Below are positions 49,878 to 58,350 of a stretch of DNA of 64,000 nt, piece by piece. The stretch comes from Sva-07 sp963715285 (GTDB lineage Bacteria > Actinomycetota > Acidimicrobiia > Acidimicrobiales > Ilumatobacteraceae), in assembly GCA_963715285.1 (NCBI GenBank), contig CAVQRU010000009.1:124001-188000 (forward strand), read 5' to 3'. The notes under the pieces are model-generated. The model ran no database searches, was not told where the DNA came from, and saw only the letters and a list, made by a program, of their open reading frames with translations. The position numbers and the translations under genes were made by a program. Positions within the stretch are counted from its first letter, which is position 1. Each line of letters starts with the position of its first letter.

Positions 49878-51014
49878 TCAGACGTCCGGCCCCAGTGCGT
49901 CGATCGCCGTCGCTCCGAGCGACGCGGCGACGGTTGCGTTCGCGTACTCGCCACCGACCGTGTTCAGGCCGTGCGCCATCGCGGGGTCGCGACGCGCGGC
50001 ACCGATCGCTCCGTGGAGCGCCACGTCCAACTGGAACGGCAGGGTGGCGTTGGTGAGCGCGTACGTGCTCGTGTGCGGTACCGCTCCTGGCATGTTCCCG
50101 ACGGCGTAGTGCACCACGTCGTGCACCACGTACGTCGGGTCGTCGTGGGTGGTCTCGCGGGTGGTGGCGATGCACCCACCCTGGTCGACGGCGACGTCGA
50201 CGATCACCGCACGCGGCTTCATCTGCTCCACCATCTCCTCGCTGACCACCACCGGAGCCCGCCCACCGGCGACGAGCACCGCACCGATCACCAGGTCGGC
50301 ATCGAGCACCGCACGTTCGATTGCCCCACGGTTCGACGCCGCCGTCATGATCCGTCCGCGGTGGATCTGGTCGACGAAGCGCAAGCGATCGAGGTTCTTG
50401 TCGACGAGCACGACCTCGGCTTCCATGCCGGCCGCGATCCAGGCGGCGTTCCAGCCGACGTTGCCGGCTCCGAGGACCACCACCTTGGCGGGGCGCACGC
50501 CGGGAGAGCCGCCCATCAGCACGCCGCGACCGCCGTTGTGGCGCTCGAGGTAGTGGGCTCCCATCTGCGGGGCGAGGCGACCTGCGACCTCGCTCATCGG
50601 GGCGAGCAGCGGCAGCGACCCGTCGGCCAGTTGCACCGTCTCGTACGCGATCGCCGTGGTCTTCGCTGCGAGGAGCGCGTCGGCCACCGCCGGGTACGCG
50701 GCGAGGTGCAGGTAGGTGAACAGCGTGAGGTCCTCGCGAAGGAACTCGTACTCCGACGGCTGGGGCTCCTTGACCTTGACCACCAACTCCTGCGCCCAGG
50801 CGTCGGCAGCCGTTGGCACGATGGTGGCACCCGCCGCGACGTAGTCGGCGTCGCTGATCGATGCGCCCTCGCCCGCACCGGTCTCGACGAGGACGTCGAT
50901 CCCGTGCCGTTCGAGTTCGCGAACGCCGTCGGGCGTCATCGCCACCCGGTGCTCGGCGGTCTTCACTTCGCGCGGGACACCCACGGTGCGCACGACGGAT
51001 GAGGCGGTGGTCAT
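49878..51014 (-). CDS. ald: Alanine dehydrogenase
   Basis: A 378-residue protein with VPREVKTAEHRVAMTP at the N-terminus, the catalytic Lys in VKVKEPQ (~73), His in TYLHLAAYP (~95), a GAGNVGWNAAW NAD-binding loop and the C-terminal NMPGAVPHTSTYALTNATLP block. It catalyses reversible NAD-linked deamination of L-alanine to pyruvate. ATG 51014 has CATGAT 6 nt upstream, a weak version of the local -10 pattern. The start region is divergent from the hydroxyacid dehydrogenase gene. Confidence 0.95.
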   Translation of the reverse strand: MTTASSVVRTVGVPREVKTAEHRVAMTPDGVRELERHGIDVLVETGAGEGASISDADYVAAGATIVPTAADAWAQELVVKVKEPQPSEYEFLREDLTLFTYLHLAAYPAVADALLAAKTTAIAYETVQLADGSLPLLAPMSEVAGRLAPQMGAHYLERHNGGRGVLMGGSPGVRPAKVVVLGAGNVGWNAAWIAAGMEAEVVLVDKNLDRLRFVDQIHRGRIMTAASNRGAIERAVLDADLVIGAVLVAGGRAPVVVSEEMVEQMKPRAVIVDVAVDQGGCIATTRETTHDDPTYVVHDVVHYAVGNMPGAVPHTSTYALTNATLPFQLDVALHGAIGAARRDPAMAHGLNTVGGEYANATVAASLGATAIDALGPDV

Positions 51015-51073
51015 GGCCTCATCATGCCCGATCGATCCGTCGAGCGACCTCAACCGCTACCTTCGGGGATTCG

Positions 51074-51997
51074 ATGACGAACAGCGACGCTCCTCGCATC
51101 CACCTCGGGCCGGACACGGCACCCGCCTGGCTCGCCGACGCGGTGGTCGAGGGTGGCGGTCAGCTCGTCGACGCCACCGACGCCGAGGCGATCGTGTGGG
51201 CCGACGCCCGCAGTGTCGAGGCGCTCGGGCGGATCCTCGACGACGGCGACGACATCCGGTGGGTGCAGTTGCCGTTCGCCGGCATCGAGAACTTCGTCGA
51301 ACACCTCGACCACGATCGTGTGTGGACCTGCGGCAAGGGCGTGTACGCGGAGCCGGTCGCCGAGATGGCGTTGGCGCTCGGCGTGGCAGGCCTCCGCAAT
51401 CTCGGTGCGTACGCGAACGCCGACGAATGGGGGAGGCCCGCCGGTCGGAACCTGCTCGACGGACGCGTCACGATCCTCGGCGGGGGTGGCATCACCGAGT
51501 CGTTGGTACGTCTGCTGCAGCCGTGGAACTGTCGGATCACCGTGGTGCGCAGCCACGTCCAGGCCATGGACGGTGTCGACGACGTCCTCGAGGCCGATCG
51601 GTTCGCCGACGCCCTCCCCGGAGCCGATCTCGTGGTACTCGCACTGGCGCTGACCCCCGAGACCGAGGGCATGTTCAGCCGCGACGAGTTCGCGTTGATG
51701 GAGCCGCACGCCTGGATCGTCAACGTCGCCAGGGGTCGACACATCGTCACCGACGACCTCGTCGAGGCGCTGCGTTCTGGGACGATCGGAGGCGCCGGGC
51801 TCGACGTCACCGACCCCGAACCGCTGCCGGCCGGGCATCCGCTCTGGTCGCTTCCGAACTGCATCATCACGCCGCACGTCGGCAACACGCCCGAGATGGC
51901 CAAACCGTTGTTGGCACGCCGCGTGGTCGACAACGTCCGGCGATTCGCCCGCGGCGAGGAGTTGATCGGGCTGGTCGACGTCGACGCCGGCTACTGA
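51074..51997 (+). CDS. D-2-hydroxyacid dehydrogenase
   Basis: A 307-residue NAD(P)-binding protein. The nucleotide loop reads GGGGITESL. Catalytic residues are Arg in NVARGRHIV, Glu in DPEPLPAGHPLW and His in IITPHVGNT. It most resembles the short glyoxylate/hydroxypyruvate reductase-like branch. The specific 2-oxoacid is unknown. ATG 51074 is preceded by GGGGA and, 10 nt upstream, TACCTT. Confidence 0.88.
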   Translation: MTNSDAPRIHLGPDTAPAWLADAVVEGGGQLVDATDAEAIVWADARSVEALGRILDDGDDIRWVQLPFAGIENFVEHLDHDRVWTCGKGVYAEPVAEMALALGVAGLRNLGAYANADEWGRPAGRNLLDGRVTILGGGGITESLVRLLQPWNCRITVVRSHVQAMDGVDDVLEADRFADALPGADLVVLALALTPETEGMFSRDEFALMEPHAWIVNVARGRHIVTDDLVEALRSGTIGGAGLDVTDPEPLPAGHPLWSLPNCIITPHVGNTPEMAKPLLARRVVDNVRRFARGEELIGLVDVDAGY

Positions 51998-52068
51998 CGT
52001 CGACACCGGGTCTCGACGTTGCGGCTCCCGGCGACGTCGGCGGGTCACGGGCGTAGCGTGGTGCCATC

Positions 52069-52713
52069 GTGTCCGGACCGACCCACTACGACACACATTA
52101 CGACACCCTCGGCGTTCCTCCCTCGGCGACCGATGGCGAGATCCGCGAGGCCTACCGTCGCCTGGCCCGCGCGCACCATCCCGACCGGGCGAGCGCTGGT
52201 TCGACCTCGTCGCCGCTGTCGATGCCGGAGATCAACGAGGCGTACCGCGTGCTGGGCGATCCGGCGCGTCGGGCGGTCTACGACGCCGGGTTGCGCTCGG
52301 GGCCGTCCACTGCTCCGTCCGACCGACCGCCGTCCGGGTCATCGAACGATCGTGGCGCCGACGCGGATCGCGCACCGATGCACCCGAGCCATCTCGGCCC
52401 GGCCCGGATCCCGTGGCGCAGCCTGCTGTTCGTCGGTGCCATCGCCGTGATCGGCATCGTGGTGCTCGCACAGTTCACCGAGCCGGGCGAGCCCGCCGCA
52501 CCCGATGGGATCCTGCGTGTCGGCGACTGTGCGAGCGTCGAAGCCGACAACTCGGTGCGGGAGGTGGCCTGCACCGGTGATCAGTCGGTCGACCTCGTCG
52601 TCGACGCGTTCGTCCCGTTCGATGCTCGTTGCCCAGGTGCGACGGTGGCCTATCGCGACCGTCAGGGGATGGGGGTCGCGTGCATCGCGACGCCGGTCGA
52701 CGCGCCGGGTTGA
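52069..52713 (+). CDS. DnaJ-domain membrane protein
   Basis: A 214-residue protein with an N-terminal J domain (residues ~8-70) including the essential HPD motif in ARAHHPDRAS. A Ser/Pro linker, a single transmembrane helix (~125-143) and an extracytoplasmic domain of ~65 residues with three Cys follow. J domains recruit and stimulate Hsp70; this one is tethered to the inner face of the membrane. There are no Gly/Phe or zinc-finger regions, so it is a class III J-protein. Last host gene before the integrated element. Confidence 0.88.
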   Translation: MSGPTHYDTHYDTLGVPPSATDGEIREAYRRLARAHHPDRASAGSTSSPLSMPEINEAYRVLGDPARRAVYDAGLRSGPSTAPSDRPPSGSSNDRGADADRAPMHPSHLGPARIPWRSLLFVGAIAVIGIVVLAQFTEPGEPAAPDGILRVGDCASVEADNSVREVACTGDQSVDLVVDAFVPFDARCPGATVAYRDRQGMGVACIATPVDAPG

Positions 52714-52759
52714 GACGGCGCGATCGCCGTGGCGGCTGATATCTTGTGGCTTCCCCAAG

Positions 52760-52832
52760 GGGCGATTAGCTCAGCTGGAAGAGCGCCACGTTCACACCGT
52801 GGAGGTCGGGAGATCGAGACTCCCATCGCCCA
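52760..52832 (+). tRNA. tRNA-Val (anticodon CAC)
   Basis: A 73-nt cloverleaf: acceptor GGGCGAT/ATCGCCC, D-arm GCTC/GAGC, anticodon stem CCACG/CGTGG with loop TTCACAC (anticodon CAC, reading GTG), and T-stem GGGAG/CTCCC. CCA is not encoded. The 3' 42 nt are repeated exactly at 59610, marking it as the integration site of the element to its right. Confidence 0.95.
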
Positions 52833-52834
52833 CC
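52791..52834 (+). repeat. Left attachment site, within tRNA-Val
   Basis: A 44-bp core running from the anticodon loop to two bases past the tRNA end. The bases on both sides differ from those at the right copy, so the core is exactly delimited. Confidence 0.9.
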
Positions 52835-52888
52835 CTATAAGACCTGGTCAGAGGCCATATCGCTCGACCGGGCCGGTTGCGAGGAGCG

Positions 52889-52912
52889 GCCAGGTGCACA
52901 CCAGGTGCACAG
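52889..52912 (+). repeat. Left arm-type repeat of the element
   Basis: 24 bp containing CAGGTGCACA twice, identical to and in the same orientation as 59479-59502 near the other end. A probable integrase arm-binding site. Confidence 0.7.
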
Positions 52913-53203
52913 GATTTCCCGCCATCAATCGTGACGTACCACCTTGCAACGGATGCGGCGGCACGAGTCGACACCAGACACCACGTCGCGACTCGGTGCT
53001 GCCGGAACGTCGGAGTGCGTTCGGAGCGGCCGCCAAACGACGGTCCCAACCTCGAGCCTGACGACGTTCTTGCGGCGCTCGAGGACGCGGCGAAGATCAG
53101 TCAGACTCGCACCGCGGTACCAACGTCAGACGCGTAGACCGCCGTGTCCTGATCTTCGGGACGGTGGGTGTGATGTGACATTCGCCACTGCTGGAGTGAC
53201 GTC

Positions 53204-53253
53204 TGGTGTCCGCTGGTGACCGTTGGTGTCCGCTCGTGTCCGTTGGTGCCCGA
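53204..53253 (+). repeat. Five 10-bp iterons upstream of the excisionase-like gene
   Basis: Tandem units TGGTGTCCGC, TGGTGACCGT, TGGTGTCCGC, TCGTGTCCGT and TGGTGCCCGA. The period is close to one helical turn, so a protein could bind repeatedly on one DNA face. It lies between the left arm repeat and the gene at 53322. Confidence 0.75.
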
Positions 53254-53321
53254 ACTGTCCGTCTGCAGGGGATTTGGGCCGCTTGTCAGCTGAATTTCAT
53301 GGGTGTAAGTAGGACAGTCCC

Positions 53322-53594
53322 ATGGATCCGATGGACGACATCGTGGAGCCGGAACCGCCCGAGCTTCTGACGGTCGAGGAAGCGTCGAAAGTGATGCGCA
53401 TCGGCCGGCAGCTCGCGTACGACCTGGCGAACGACTACCTCGCATCCGGCGGGACTCAGGGCTTGCCGGTGATCCGCTTCGGCGTCAAGTGCTTGCGCGT
53501 ACCCCGGTGGGCATTGCTCGAGCCGGTGTCGACCGGCAACGTCGTGCGCCTGTGCGACGGGCGAGTCTCGTCAGGGGTCGCTGGTGGCGACTGA
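53322..53594 (+). CDS. Excisionase-like helix-turn-helix protein
   Basis: A 90-residue protein with a MerR/excisionase-type HTH: LLTVEEASKVMRIGRQLAYDL, then a winged segment ending VIRFGVKCLRVPRWALLE. In related elements such proteins bind next to the attachment site and direct the integrase toward excision. Its place beside the left arm repeat and the 10-bp iterons fits that role. It could also regulate transcription. Confidence 0.8.
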   Translation: MDPMDDIVEPEPPELLTVEEASKVMRIGRQLAYDLANDYLASGGTQGLPVIRFGVKCLRVPRWALLEPVSTGNVVRLCDGRVSSGVAGGD

Positions 53595-53930
53595 ACCATT
53601 CCGTCGCCCGGTGACCACAGGGCCCGATGCAGCGAAGCTGCGGCGGCAACTCGGTGCGACGTCGTGGGATCGGAATCGATACGTGCCGATATCGGACGGC
53701 TTGCGTCCGCGTAGATATGCCGCGCTTGACTGATCGTCGCACCCACCGGGTGGGAGGTGTGGCGTTGGTTCCCGTGCGAATGGCGTGTGGTTGACTCGCT
53801 GCTGAGATGCTCGGTGCGTTGCAGTCAGCGATGACCAATTCACGAGCGGCACCAAACTGAACGGCTCTGAGCGATGACTGACGTCCTTGGGTGCTGCGGT
53901 CAGCGCACCGCATGCGGGGGTCAGTGATCG
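53595..53930. other. Non-coding stretch inside the element
   Basis: No supported gene. The only structure seen is a short inverted repeat, CCCACC-G-GGTGGG at 53742-53754, possibly a weak terminator for the excisionase-like gene. Confidence 0.5.
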
Positions 53931-54322
53931 TCAGCTGGTTCGACGGGCGACCATGACTGCAGCGCCACCCGCCATCAACATGACCGACGCGAGCAGAGCG
54001 AGCATCGTGGTGTCGGCGCCGGTCTCGGGAAGCGCGACCGGTGGGGTGGTCGTCGGAACACCAGCCCCGCTGCCAATGGTTGTCGTCGGTGCGGTGGCGA
54101 CCGTGGTCGTTGTGGGCGGCGTGCAATCGGGCAGATCGAGCGTGCCTGATTCGACGGGGTCGTCGAAGAAGCCCCGTCTAATCATGTACCAATCGAGCAC
54201 CGGAATCGGTTCGCGACGGTGCCGTTGGGCCAATTGACGGTGATGGATTCACCGGCGGGAAGTGGGAAGCCGGTTCCCTCCCTCACGAAGGTCAGGTCCT
54301 TGGCTCCCGTGTTCCTCGCACG
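53931..54322 (-). pseudogene. Frameshifted surface-protein fragment with LPXTG cell-wall anchor
   Basis: The upstream part encodes ARNTGAKDLTFV..VNWPNGT and the downstream part IPVLDW..ESGTLDLPDC, a Thr-rich linker and LPETG followed by a hydrophobic helix and an RR tail, a sortase signal. A one-base loss near 54220, compared with the intact relative at 54761-56464, splits them into two frames. The N-terminal portion and signal peptide are missing. The last 100-residue part could still be read from ATG 54233 but would lack a signal peptide. Confidence 0.75.
54128..54320 (-). repeat. ~193-bp copy of part of the surface-protein gene
   Basis: Corresponds to about 55730-55922, 1.6 kb away in the same orientation. 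The right-hand ~100 bp differ at only two bases, so the duplication or conversion is recent. Similarity stops abruptly at the right edge. Confidence 0.8.
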
Positions 54323-54442
54323 GCGGCCTAGCCGAGTTCGCCTCGGCTCGGTTGACGCTGCGCTTGGGCGGTCGCGAGCGAACCGTTCGTGGGCGACCAT
54401 CCGACCGTCGCTGAACACAACGCTCAACTCGACGTCGTCCAC

Positions 54443-54760
54443 GCCCTGTTCGTCGTCGCTTTGGCCGCGACCCGGTCGGGTCGGCTCGTAACGTGTCGCC
54501 GCGGCCGTTGGTCAAGCGTCTCTCTCAGCGGGATGAGGTCGAGCGTCGATGTGGAGAACAGCCATCACGGGCTTGTCATCGTCATCGCCTATGAGTGTCC
54601 CCAGGCGAGTTGCGGACTTGGAGCCCGTGGCTGGGTGCGATCTCTTGGCCGGTCGAAGGCTTCCGCCGAGTGCCGGGGTTAGGTGGGCGAACCCATGTTG
54701 CGGTCGGTCGGCGTCAGCGTCCGGACCAGGATTGCTGTCGACGAGAGCCGTTGACGACTG
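54443..54760. other. Gene-free stretch inside the element
   Basis: No open frame with recognisable protein features. It separates the LPXTG fragment from the cell-wall-binding gene and may hold remnants of the fragment's lost 5' part, but no similarity was visible. Confidence 0.4.
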
Positions 54761-56464
54761 CTAAGGGGTCGGGCACGTCGCAGCGGTGACGGCAGCGTCG
54801 GCAACACCTGCACTCACGGCAGCCAGACCGCCGATGATGGTGATGAAGTCGATCTCGTCGCAGTAGGTCTGGTGGTACGCCGCTGTTTCGGCGGGCACCG
54901 AATCCGCAGCGGTCAACAGGATCGGCGAAACGTCGAGGTCGAAGGCATACGGAGCCGCTGCCAGCGCATCAGCGAAACCGAGACCGTTCACGAGAACGAT
55001 CTCGTTGTTGGACGGCCCAGTCGCCGAGCCGAGGTCACTGATCTCGTCGGCGATTGCCACCGCAGTCCCCCAACGATTCGCACCATCCAGGCGCTCCGTG
55101 GTGACGCCGTGGGCGGTCGACAACTCTGTCTCCACCGACGCCGGGACTGCGTCCGTGCCACCGAGGATGTAGACCTTTGTGATTCCCGCATCATCGAGGA
55201 AGTCCCCAACATCGGCGCGCACGCTGTCCCCGTCGTTCAGGAGAATCGGGGCACCGCGGTACGCCGAAAGCACGCCACCAGCAAGGGCATCGGGGAAGTT
55301 CAGACCCGTCGTGATGATCGCCTCGCCGAACGGAGTGATCCCTGCGAACACTTCGTTCGCAATCGCAATGGAGGTCGCGTAGCGGTCGGTGCCGAACACA
55401 CGCGTAACCGTCGCCCCGTATGTGGCGGCAAGAAGATCCTGCTGCGCTGACGACACCGCCGCCGTCCCACCGACAATCTTGAGTACAAGATTGCCCGTGC
55501 AACCACTGGTCGCCAGGCTCTCCAGCTCCGCTGCAGTGTCCGCAGGCAGATCATCGGTCGTGGTCAGAAGGATCGGCAGGTCGTAGACCGCGGAAGCAAG
55601 ACCGTCCGGAAAGTCAAGGCCGTTGGCGATCACGTATTCGCAGCCGAGCGGGATGTACTCCTGCGCAACTGCCACTGCAGTCGAGAAGCGGGTGTCGCCG
55701 AAGATCCGGTTGTCGTCGGGCGGTGCGCAGTCGGGCAGTTGGAGCGTGCCTGACTCGACGACGGTGGTGAAGCCCGGTATCAACATCCGCCAGTCGAGCA
55801 CCGGAATCGGAGCGCCGTCGGTGCCGTTGGGCCAATTGACGGTGATGGATTCACCGGCGGGAAGCGGGAAGCCGGTTCCCGCCCTCACGAAGGTCAGGTC
55901 CTTGGCTCCCGTGTTCCTCGCCTCGGTGACCGGCTGGTCCGCCCCATCGCACAGGGCTATGGCCGTGCCGGCGTACTCCGCAAGGATCTCGATGGAGATG
56001 CGATCAAGCTCGACCAAATTTTCGGTTTGCGAAGCGGCATTCGCGGTCAACTCCCAGCTCGTGGTGCTTGGGGTCGCCCCGCTGCCCACGTTCACGGTGA
56101 CGACGAGTGTCTGTGCAACAGCCGTGTTGGTCAGCCAGTTGCAGTTCATCGAACGCTGAACGGAGTCGATGACACACGAGGACAGTCCGGACGTCGCCGA
56201 CACTGGGGTTGCGGCGATCGTTCCCTGGCCGTTCGTGCCGGTCAGATTGATGCTGACCCGGTAGTTGGGCAGCGTGACACTTGGCGTGAAGACCGCAGTG
56301 ACCTGAACCGTACTCCCGGGCCCGGTCGATGCAGGAGTTGCCGCGATCGTCCCGGTCACGACCGGCGTCTGGGCCGACACCGGACCGCCGGAGGCGATGC
56401 CTGCGCTCAGGCCGATCACGGCGAACGCTGCGACAAGGGTGAAACGGACGGCCGTGTTTCGCAT
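54761..56464 (-). CDS. Secreted protein with three cell-wall-binding repeat 2 modules
   Basis: A 567-residue protein with a signal peptide (cleavage expected after GGPVSAQ, ~30). An N-terminal beta-rich domain of ~200 residues is followed by the IPVLDW..LPDC module and three cell-wall-binding type 2 repeats: RIFGDTRFSTA..NGLDFPDGLA, RVFGTDRYATS..GLNFPDALAG and RLDGANRWGTA..NGLGFADALA. These repeats bind envelope polymers non-covalently in Gram-positives. ATG 56464 is preferred over 56500 because TACTGT lies 7 nt upstream and the signal peptide starts there. Cargo of the integrated element. Confidence 0.88.
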   Translation of the reverse strand: MRNTAVRFTLVAAFAVIGLSAGIASGGPVSAQTPVVTGTIAATPASTGPGSTVQVTAVFTPSVTLPNYRVSINLTGTNGQGTIAATPVSATSGLSSCVIDSVQRSMNCNWLTNTAVAQTLVVTVNVGSGATPSTTSWELTANAASQTENLVELDRISIEILAEYAGTAIALCDGADQPVTEARNTGAKDLTFVRAGTGFPLPAGESITVNWPNGTDGAPIPVLDWRMLIPGFTTVVESGTLQLPDCAPPDDNRIFGDTRFSTAVAVAQEYIPLGCEYVIANGLDFPDGLASAVYDLPILLTTTDDLPADTAAELESLATSGCTGNLVLKIVGGTAAVSSAQQDLLAATYGATVTRVFGTDRYATSIAIANEVFAGITPFGEAIITTGLNFPDALAGGVLSAYRGAPILLNDGDSVRADVGDFLDDAGITKVYILGGTDAVPASVETELSTAHGVTTERLDGANRWGTAVAIADEISDLGSATGPSNNEIVLVNGLGFADALAAAPYAFDLDVSPILLTAADSVPAETAAYHQTYCDEIDFITIIGGLAAVSAGVADAAVTAATCPTP

Positions 56465-56471
56465 GAATGCG

Positions 56472-56477
56472 ACAGTA
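56472..56477 (-). promoter_or_regulatory. -10 box TACTGT, 7 nt before ATG 56464
   Basis: Leaderless-type promoter of the cell-wall-binding protein gene; it lies inside the longer alternative frame. Confidence 0.5.
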
Positions 56478-57066
56478 GCCGTGGCAAGAATCTTCTGCAA
56501 ACAGTCTCAAACGTGATCAGTTGGCCATCTTCCAACCCTGGCCTGGGTGGACAGGTTGACACCGACCGGACAGGGCAATACGGCCCGGTGCAGATCGGAT
56601 TGACACATCTCTGATACATCGACGACCGCCTGCGCCGTCGGGCAGTCCGCGAACTCCACAGTTCGAACATCGAACTCGGCCGTCGAGACGGTCGGTTGAC
56701 GTCGGGACGATAGCCATCTTCCTCGCCGAGCAAGTGAATGCTCACGGCACCCACTACCGTCGGGGGCCGATCCGGTTCGGAACACCCGACGGAGACGAGT
56801 GCCGTGCTCAGCCCCGCCACACTCCGAAGCCCTACTGCGGTGCCCGACAATCGCGGCGTCGCGACGACCTCAGCCCCGCCCAGATCCGGCACTTCTTCTC
56901 ACCCCGGTCAGCGCATAACGCGCGCTCGATAGTCCGGCGATGGGCTCCCCAGTCGCGCCGCACTGCGGCCCAAGTGCTGTGCTCGATAATCCCGACATCG
57001 ATCTGACGATCTGGCCGAGCGGAACCGCACACCGCGTGGTCGACTCGTCGAGACCTGGTCGGGAGG
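56478..57066. other. 590-bp intergenic stretch inside the element
   Basis: Lies between divergent genes. Overlapping frames here have no recognisable domains and look like chance frames in GC-rich DNA. No repeats or strong hairpins were found. Confidence 0.45.
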
Positions 57067-57072
57067 TAGAAT
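57067..57072 (+). promoter_or_regulatory. -10 box TAGAAT, 6 nt before ATG 57079
   Basis: Near-consensus -10 box with leaderless spacing, driving the TA-like pair. The integrase gene has the identical TAGAAT box at the same 6-nt spacing. Confidence 0.6.
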
Positions 57073-57078
57073 GAAGCG

Positions 57079-57261
57079 ATGCCCGGGAAGGTCGTGACTG
57101 CCGCCGAACTCGAGAAGATGAGCCCGGCCGAGCAGCAAGCGCTCTTCGACGCAAGTGTCGTCACCGATCTGGACCAGGTCCCTGCCGAGTTCCTCGAGCG
57201 GGTGCGTCTGCGCCTCGAGCAGCACATCGACCAGACCGAGTCGGCTCCCAACCAGAAGTGA
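57079..57261 (+). CDS. Small antitoxin-like protein
   Basis: 60 residues: a short N-terminal strand, KVVTAAELEKMSPAEQQALFDAS, then a helical tail. Acidic and without a recognised DNA-binding motif. It precedes and overlaps the 104-residue gene by a GTGA junction, the usual arrangement of antitoxin before toxin. Function is inferred from context, size and coupling only. Confidence 0.6.
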   Translation: MPGKVVTAAELEKMSPAEQQALFDASVVTDLDQVPAEFLERVRLRLEQHIDQTESAPNQK

Positions 57262-57572
57262 GTTCCCCGCGACGCGTCGTTCGCGCGACGCCGAGGTTCT
57301 TCGAGGACCTCGACCGCCAGCTGCGACCCGAGCGCGGCCCGAACGGCGAACCGTCGACGAACGATTTCCAGGTGTTCGAGTTGATCCGGATCGTCGATCG
57401 CTTCGCAGTCGAATTCGATGACTTGCCGCGGCTCATCGCCGAACGTGACGACTATCGAATCCTGGTGATGTCCGGAACGCTTCTTGCCGGGTTCTCCGTG
57501 ATTGGCCAGCTCGTGGCAGACGGCGCGGTCGAGCTCGTTCAACTCGACCTCGACACGGAACTCGACTGGTAG
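57258..57572 (+). CDS. RelE/ParE-like toxin candidate
   Basis: 104 residues. VVRATPRFFEDLDRQL at the N-terminus and YRILVMSGTLLAGFSVIGQLV..VELVQLDLD at the C-terminus follow the RelE/ParE secondary-structure order (helix, helix, beta-sheet). The middle insert (PERGPNGEPSTNDF) is unlike standard members, and no clear catalytic residues can be assigned. It overlaps the 60-residue gene upstream. Such a pair would stabilise the element, but activity is unproven. Confidence 0.5.
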   Translation: MSSPRRVVRATPRFFEDLDRQLRPERGPNGEPSTNDFQVFELIRIVDRFAVEFDDLPRLIAERDDYRILVMSGTLLAGFSVIGQLVADGAVELVQLDLDTELDW

Positions 57573-57636
57573 ACCCCGGTTAGGAATCCGGCGCCTGGAG
57601 GCCGCTTGACCGCGTCCGGCCGGCCGAGCCCGTTCG

Positions 57637-58311
57637 TCACATCTGGCGACTGGACTGGTAGCCCTGGGCTGCGAGCCAGGAGCGTGCTCGGCCCAGGCGA
57701 GCGTCCTCACGGAACCGGTGCCAGCGCGTGTACTCGTGCTCGTGCCGGCTGAGTTCGGTCTGGAACCGCTGGAACGCGCCCGACCCGATCAGCGCGTCGG
57801 TGAGACGCAACGCGAGATCCGGTTGCTCGATCGTCGCGACGAATCGCTGCATCGCGTCGTATGCAGGGCCTGACCCGAGGCCGACCACGAGCAGCCACCG
57901 ATCCGACTCCGGGTCGAAGTCCGGCGGGCCCTGATCGACATCGAACAGCTGCGCCGGCCACAACGTTCCGTCGGTCAGGTCGATGAAGGAGTCGCTCCCG
58001 CCCGACTGGTCGAGTGCTTCGCCGAGTTCGTCGAGGGCGACTGGCAAAGACGTCAGATCCGATCCGGCGCGGTCGACGTAGTGCTCGAGCTCCACGATCA
58101 GCTCAGGGTCGCCGACCCAGTTGCGTTGGCCCAATGCCTCGATCAGCCGATGAGCGATCGCGGCGAGGGCGTCCGAGCGTTCGACGCGCAGAAGTGCGCT
58201 GCCGGCGTGTTGGAGTCCGTCGGCGGGAACATCGCCGGCCAGGACCTCTTCGACGGATCGGGCGTCCGCACCAGCGATGCGGAGCTGTTTCAACCACGGG
58301 TCACGACTCAT
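57637..58311 (-). CDS. UPF0158-like protein
   Basis: A 224-residue acidic protein. The C-terminal half resembles UPF0158: DGTLWPAQLFD, SDRWLLVVGLGSGPAYDAMQRFV, GAFQRFQTEL and YTRWHRFREDARLGRARSWL. The family has no established function; phage- and island-borne members are common. ATG 58311 has GGAG directly before it. It lies 40 bp downstream of the integrase gene on the same strand and may be read from the integrase promoter. Confidence 0.7.
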   Translation of the reverse strand: MSRDPWLKQLRIAGADARSVEEVLAGDVPADGLQHAGSALLRVERSDALAAIAHRLIEALGQRNWVGDPELIVELEHYVDRAGSDLTSLPVALDELGEALDQSGGSDSFIDLTDGTLWPAQLFDVDQGPPDFDPESDRWLLVVGLGSGPAYDAMQRFVATIEQPDLALRLTDALIGSGAFQRFQTELSRHEHEYTRWHRFREDARLGRARSWLAAQGYQSSRQM

Positions 58312-58350
58312 CTCCTGGTCCCGTCCATCACCGATCGACCGAGGCCAAAA

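Noticed and set aside
53742..53754. Short CCCACC-G-GGTGGG hairpin as a strong terminator
   Set aside because: The stem is only 6 bp with a one-base loop and no following T-run. Noted only as a possible weak structure.
54182..54442. Independent 86-residue gene starting at 54442
   Set aside because: Its second half is the duplicated surface-protein segment before the frameshift; the first half has no recognisable features. Treated as part of the pseudogene region.
56465..56500. Longer start of the cell-wall-binding protein at ATG 56500
   Set aside because: The extra 12 residues precede a complete signal peptide and contain the TACTGT -10 box, so ATG 56464 is the better start.
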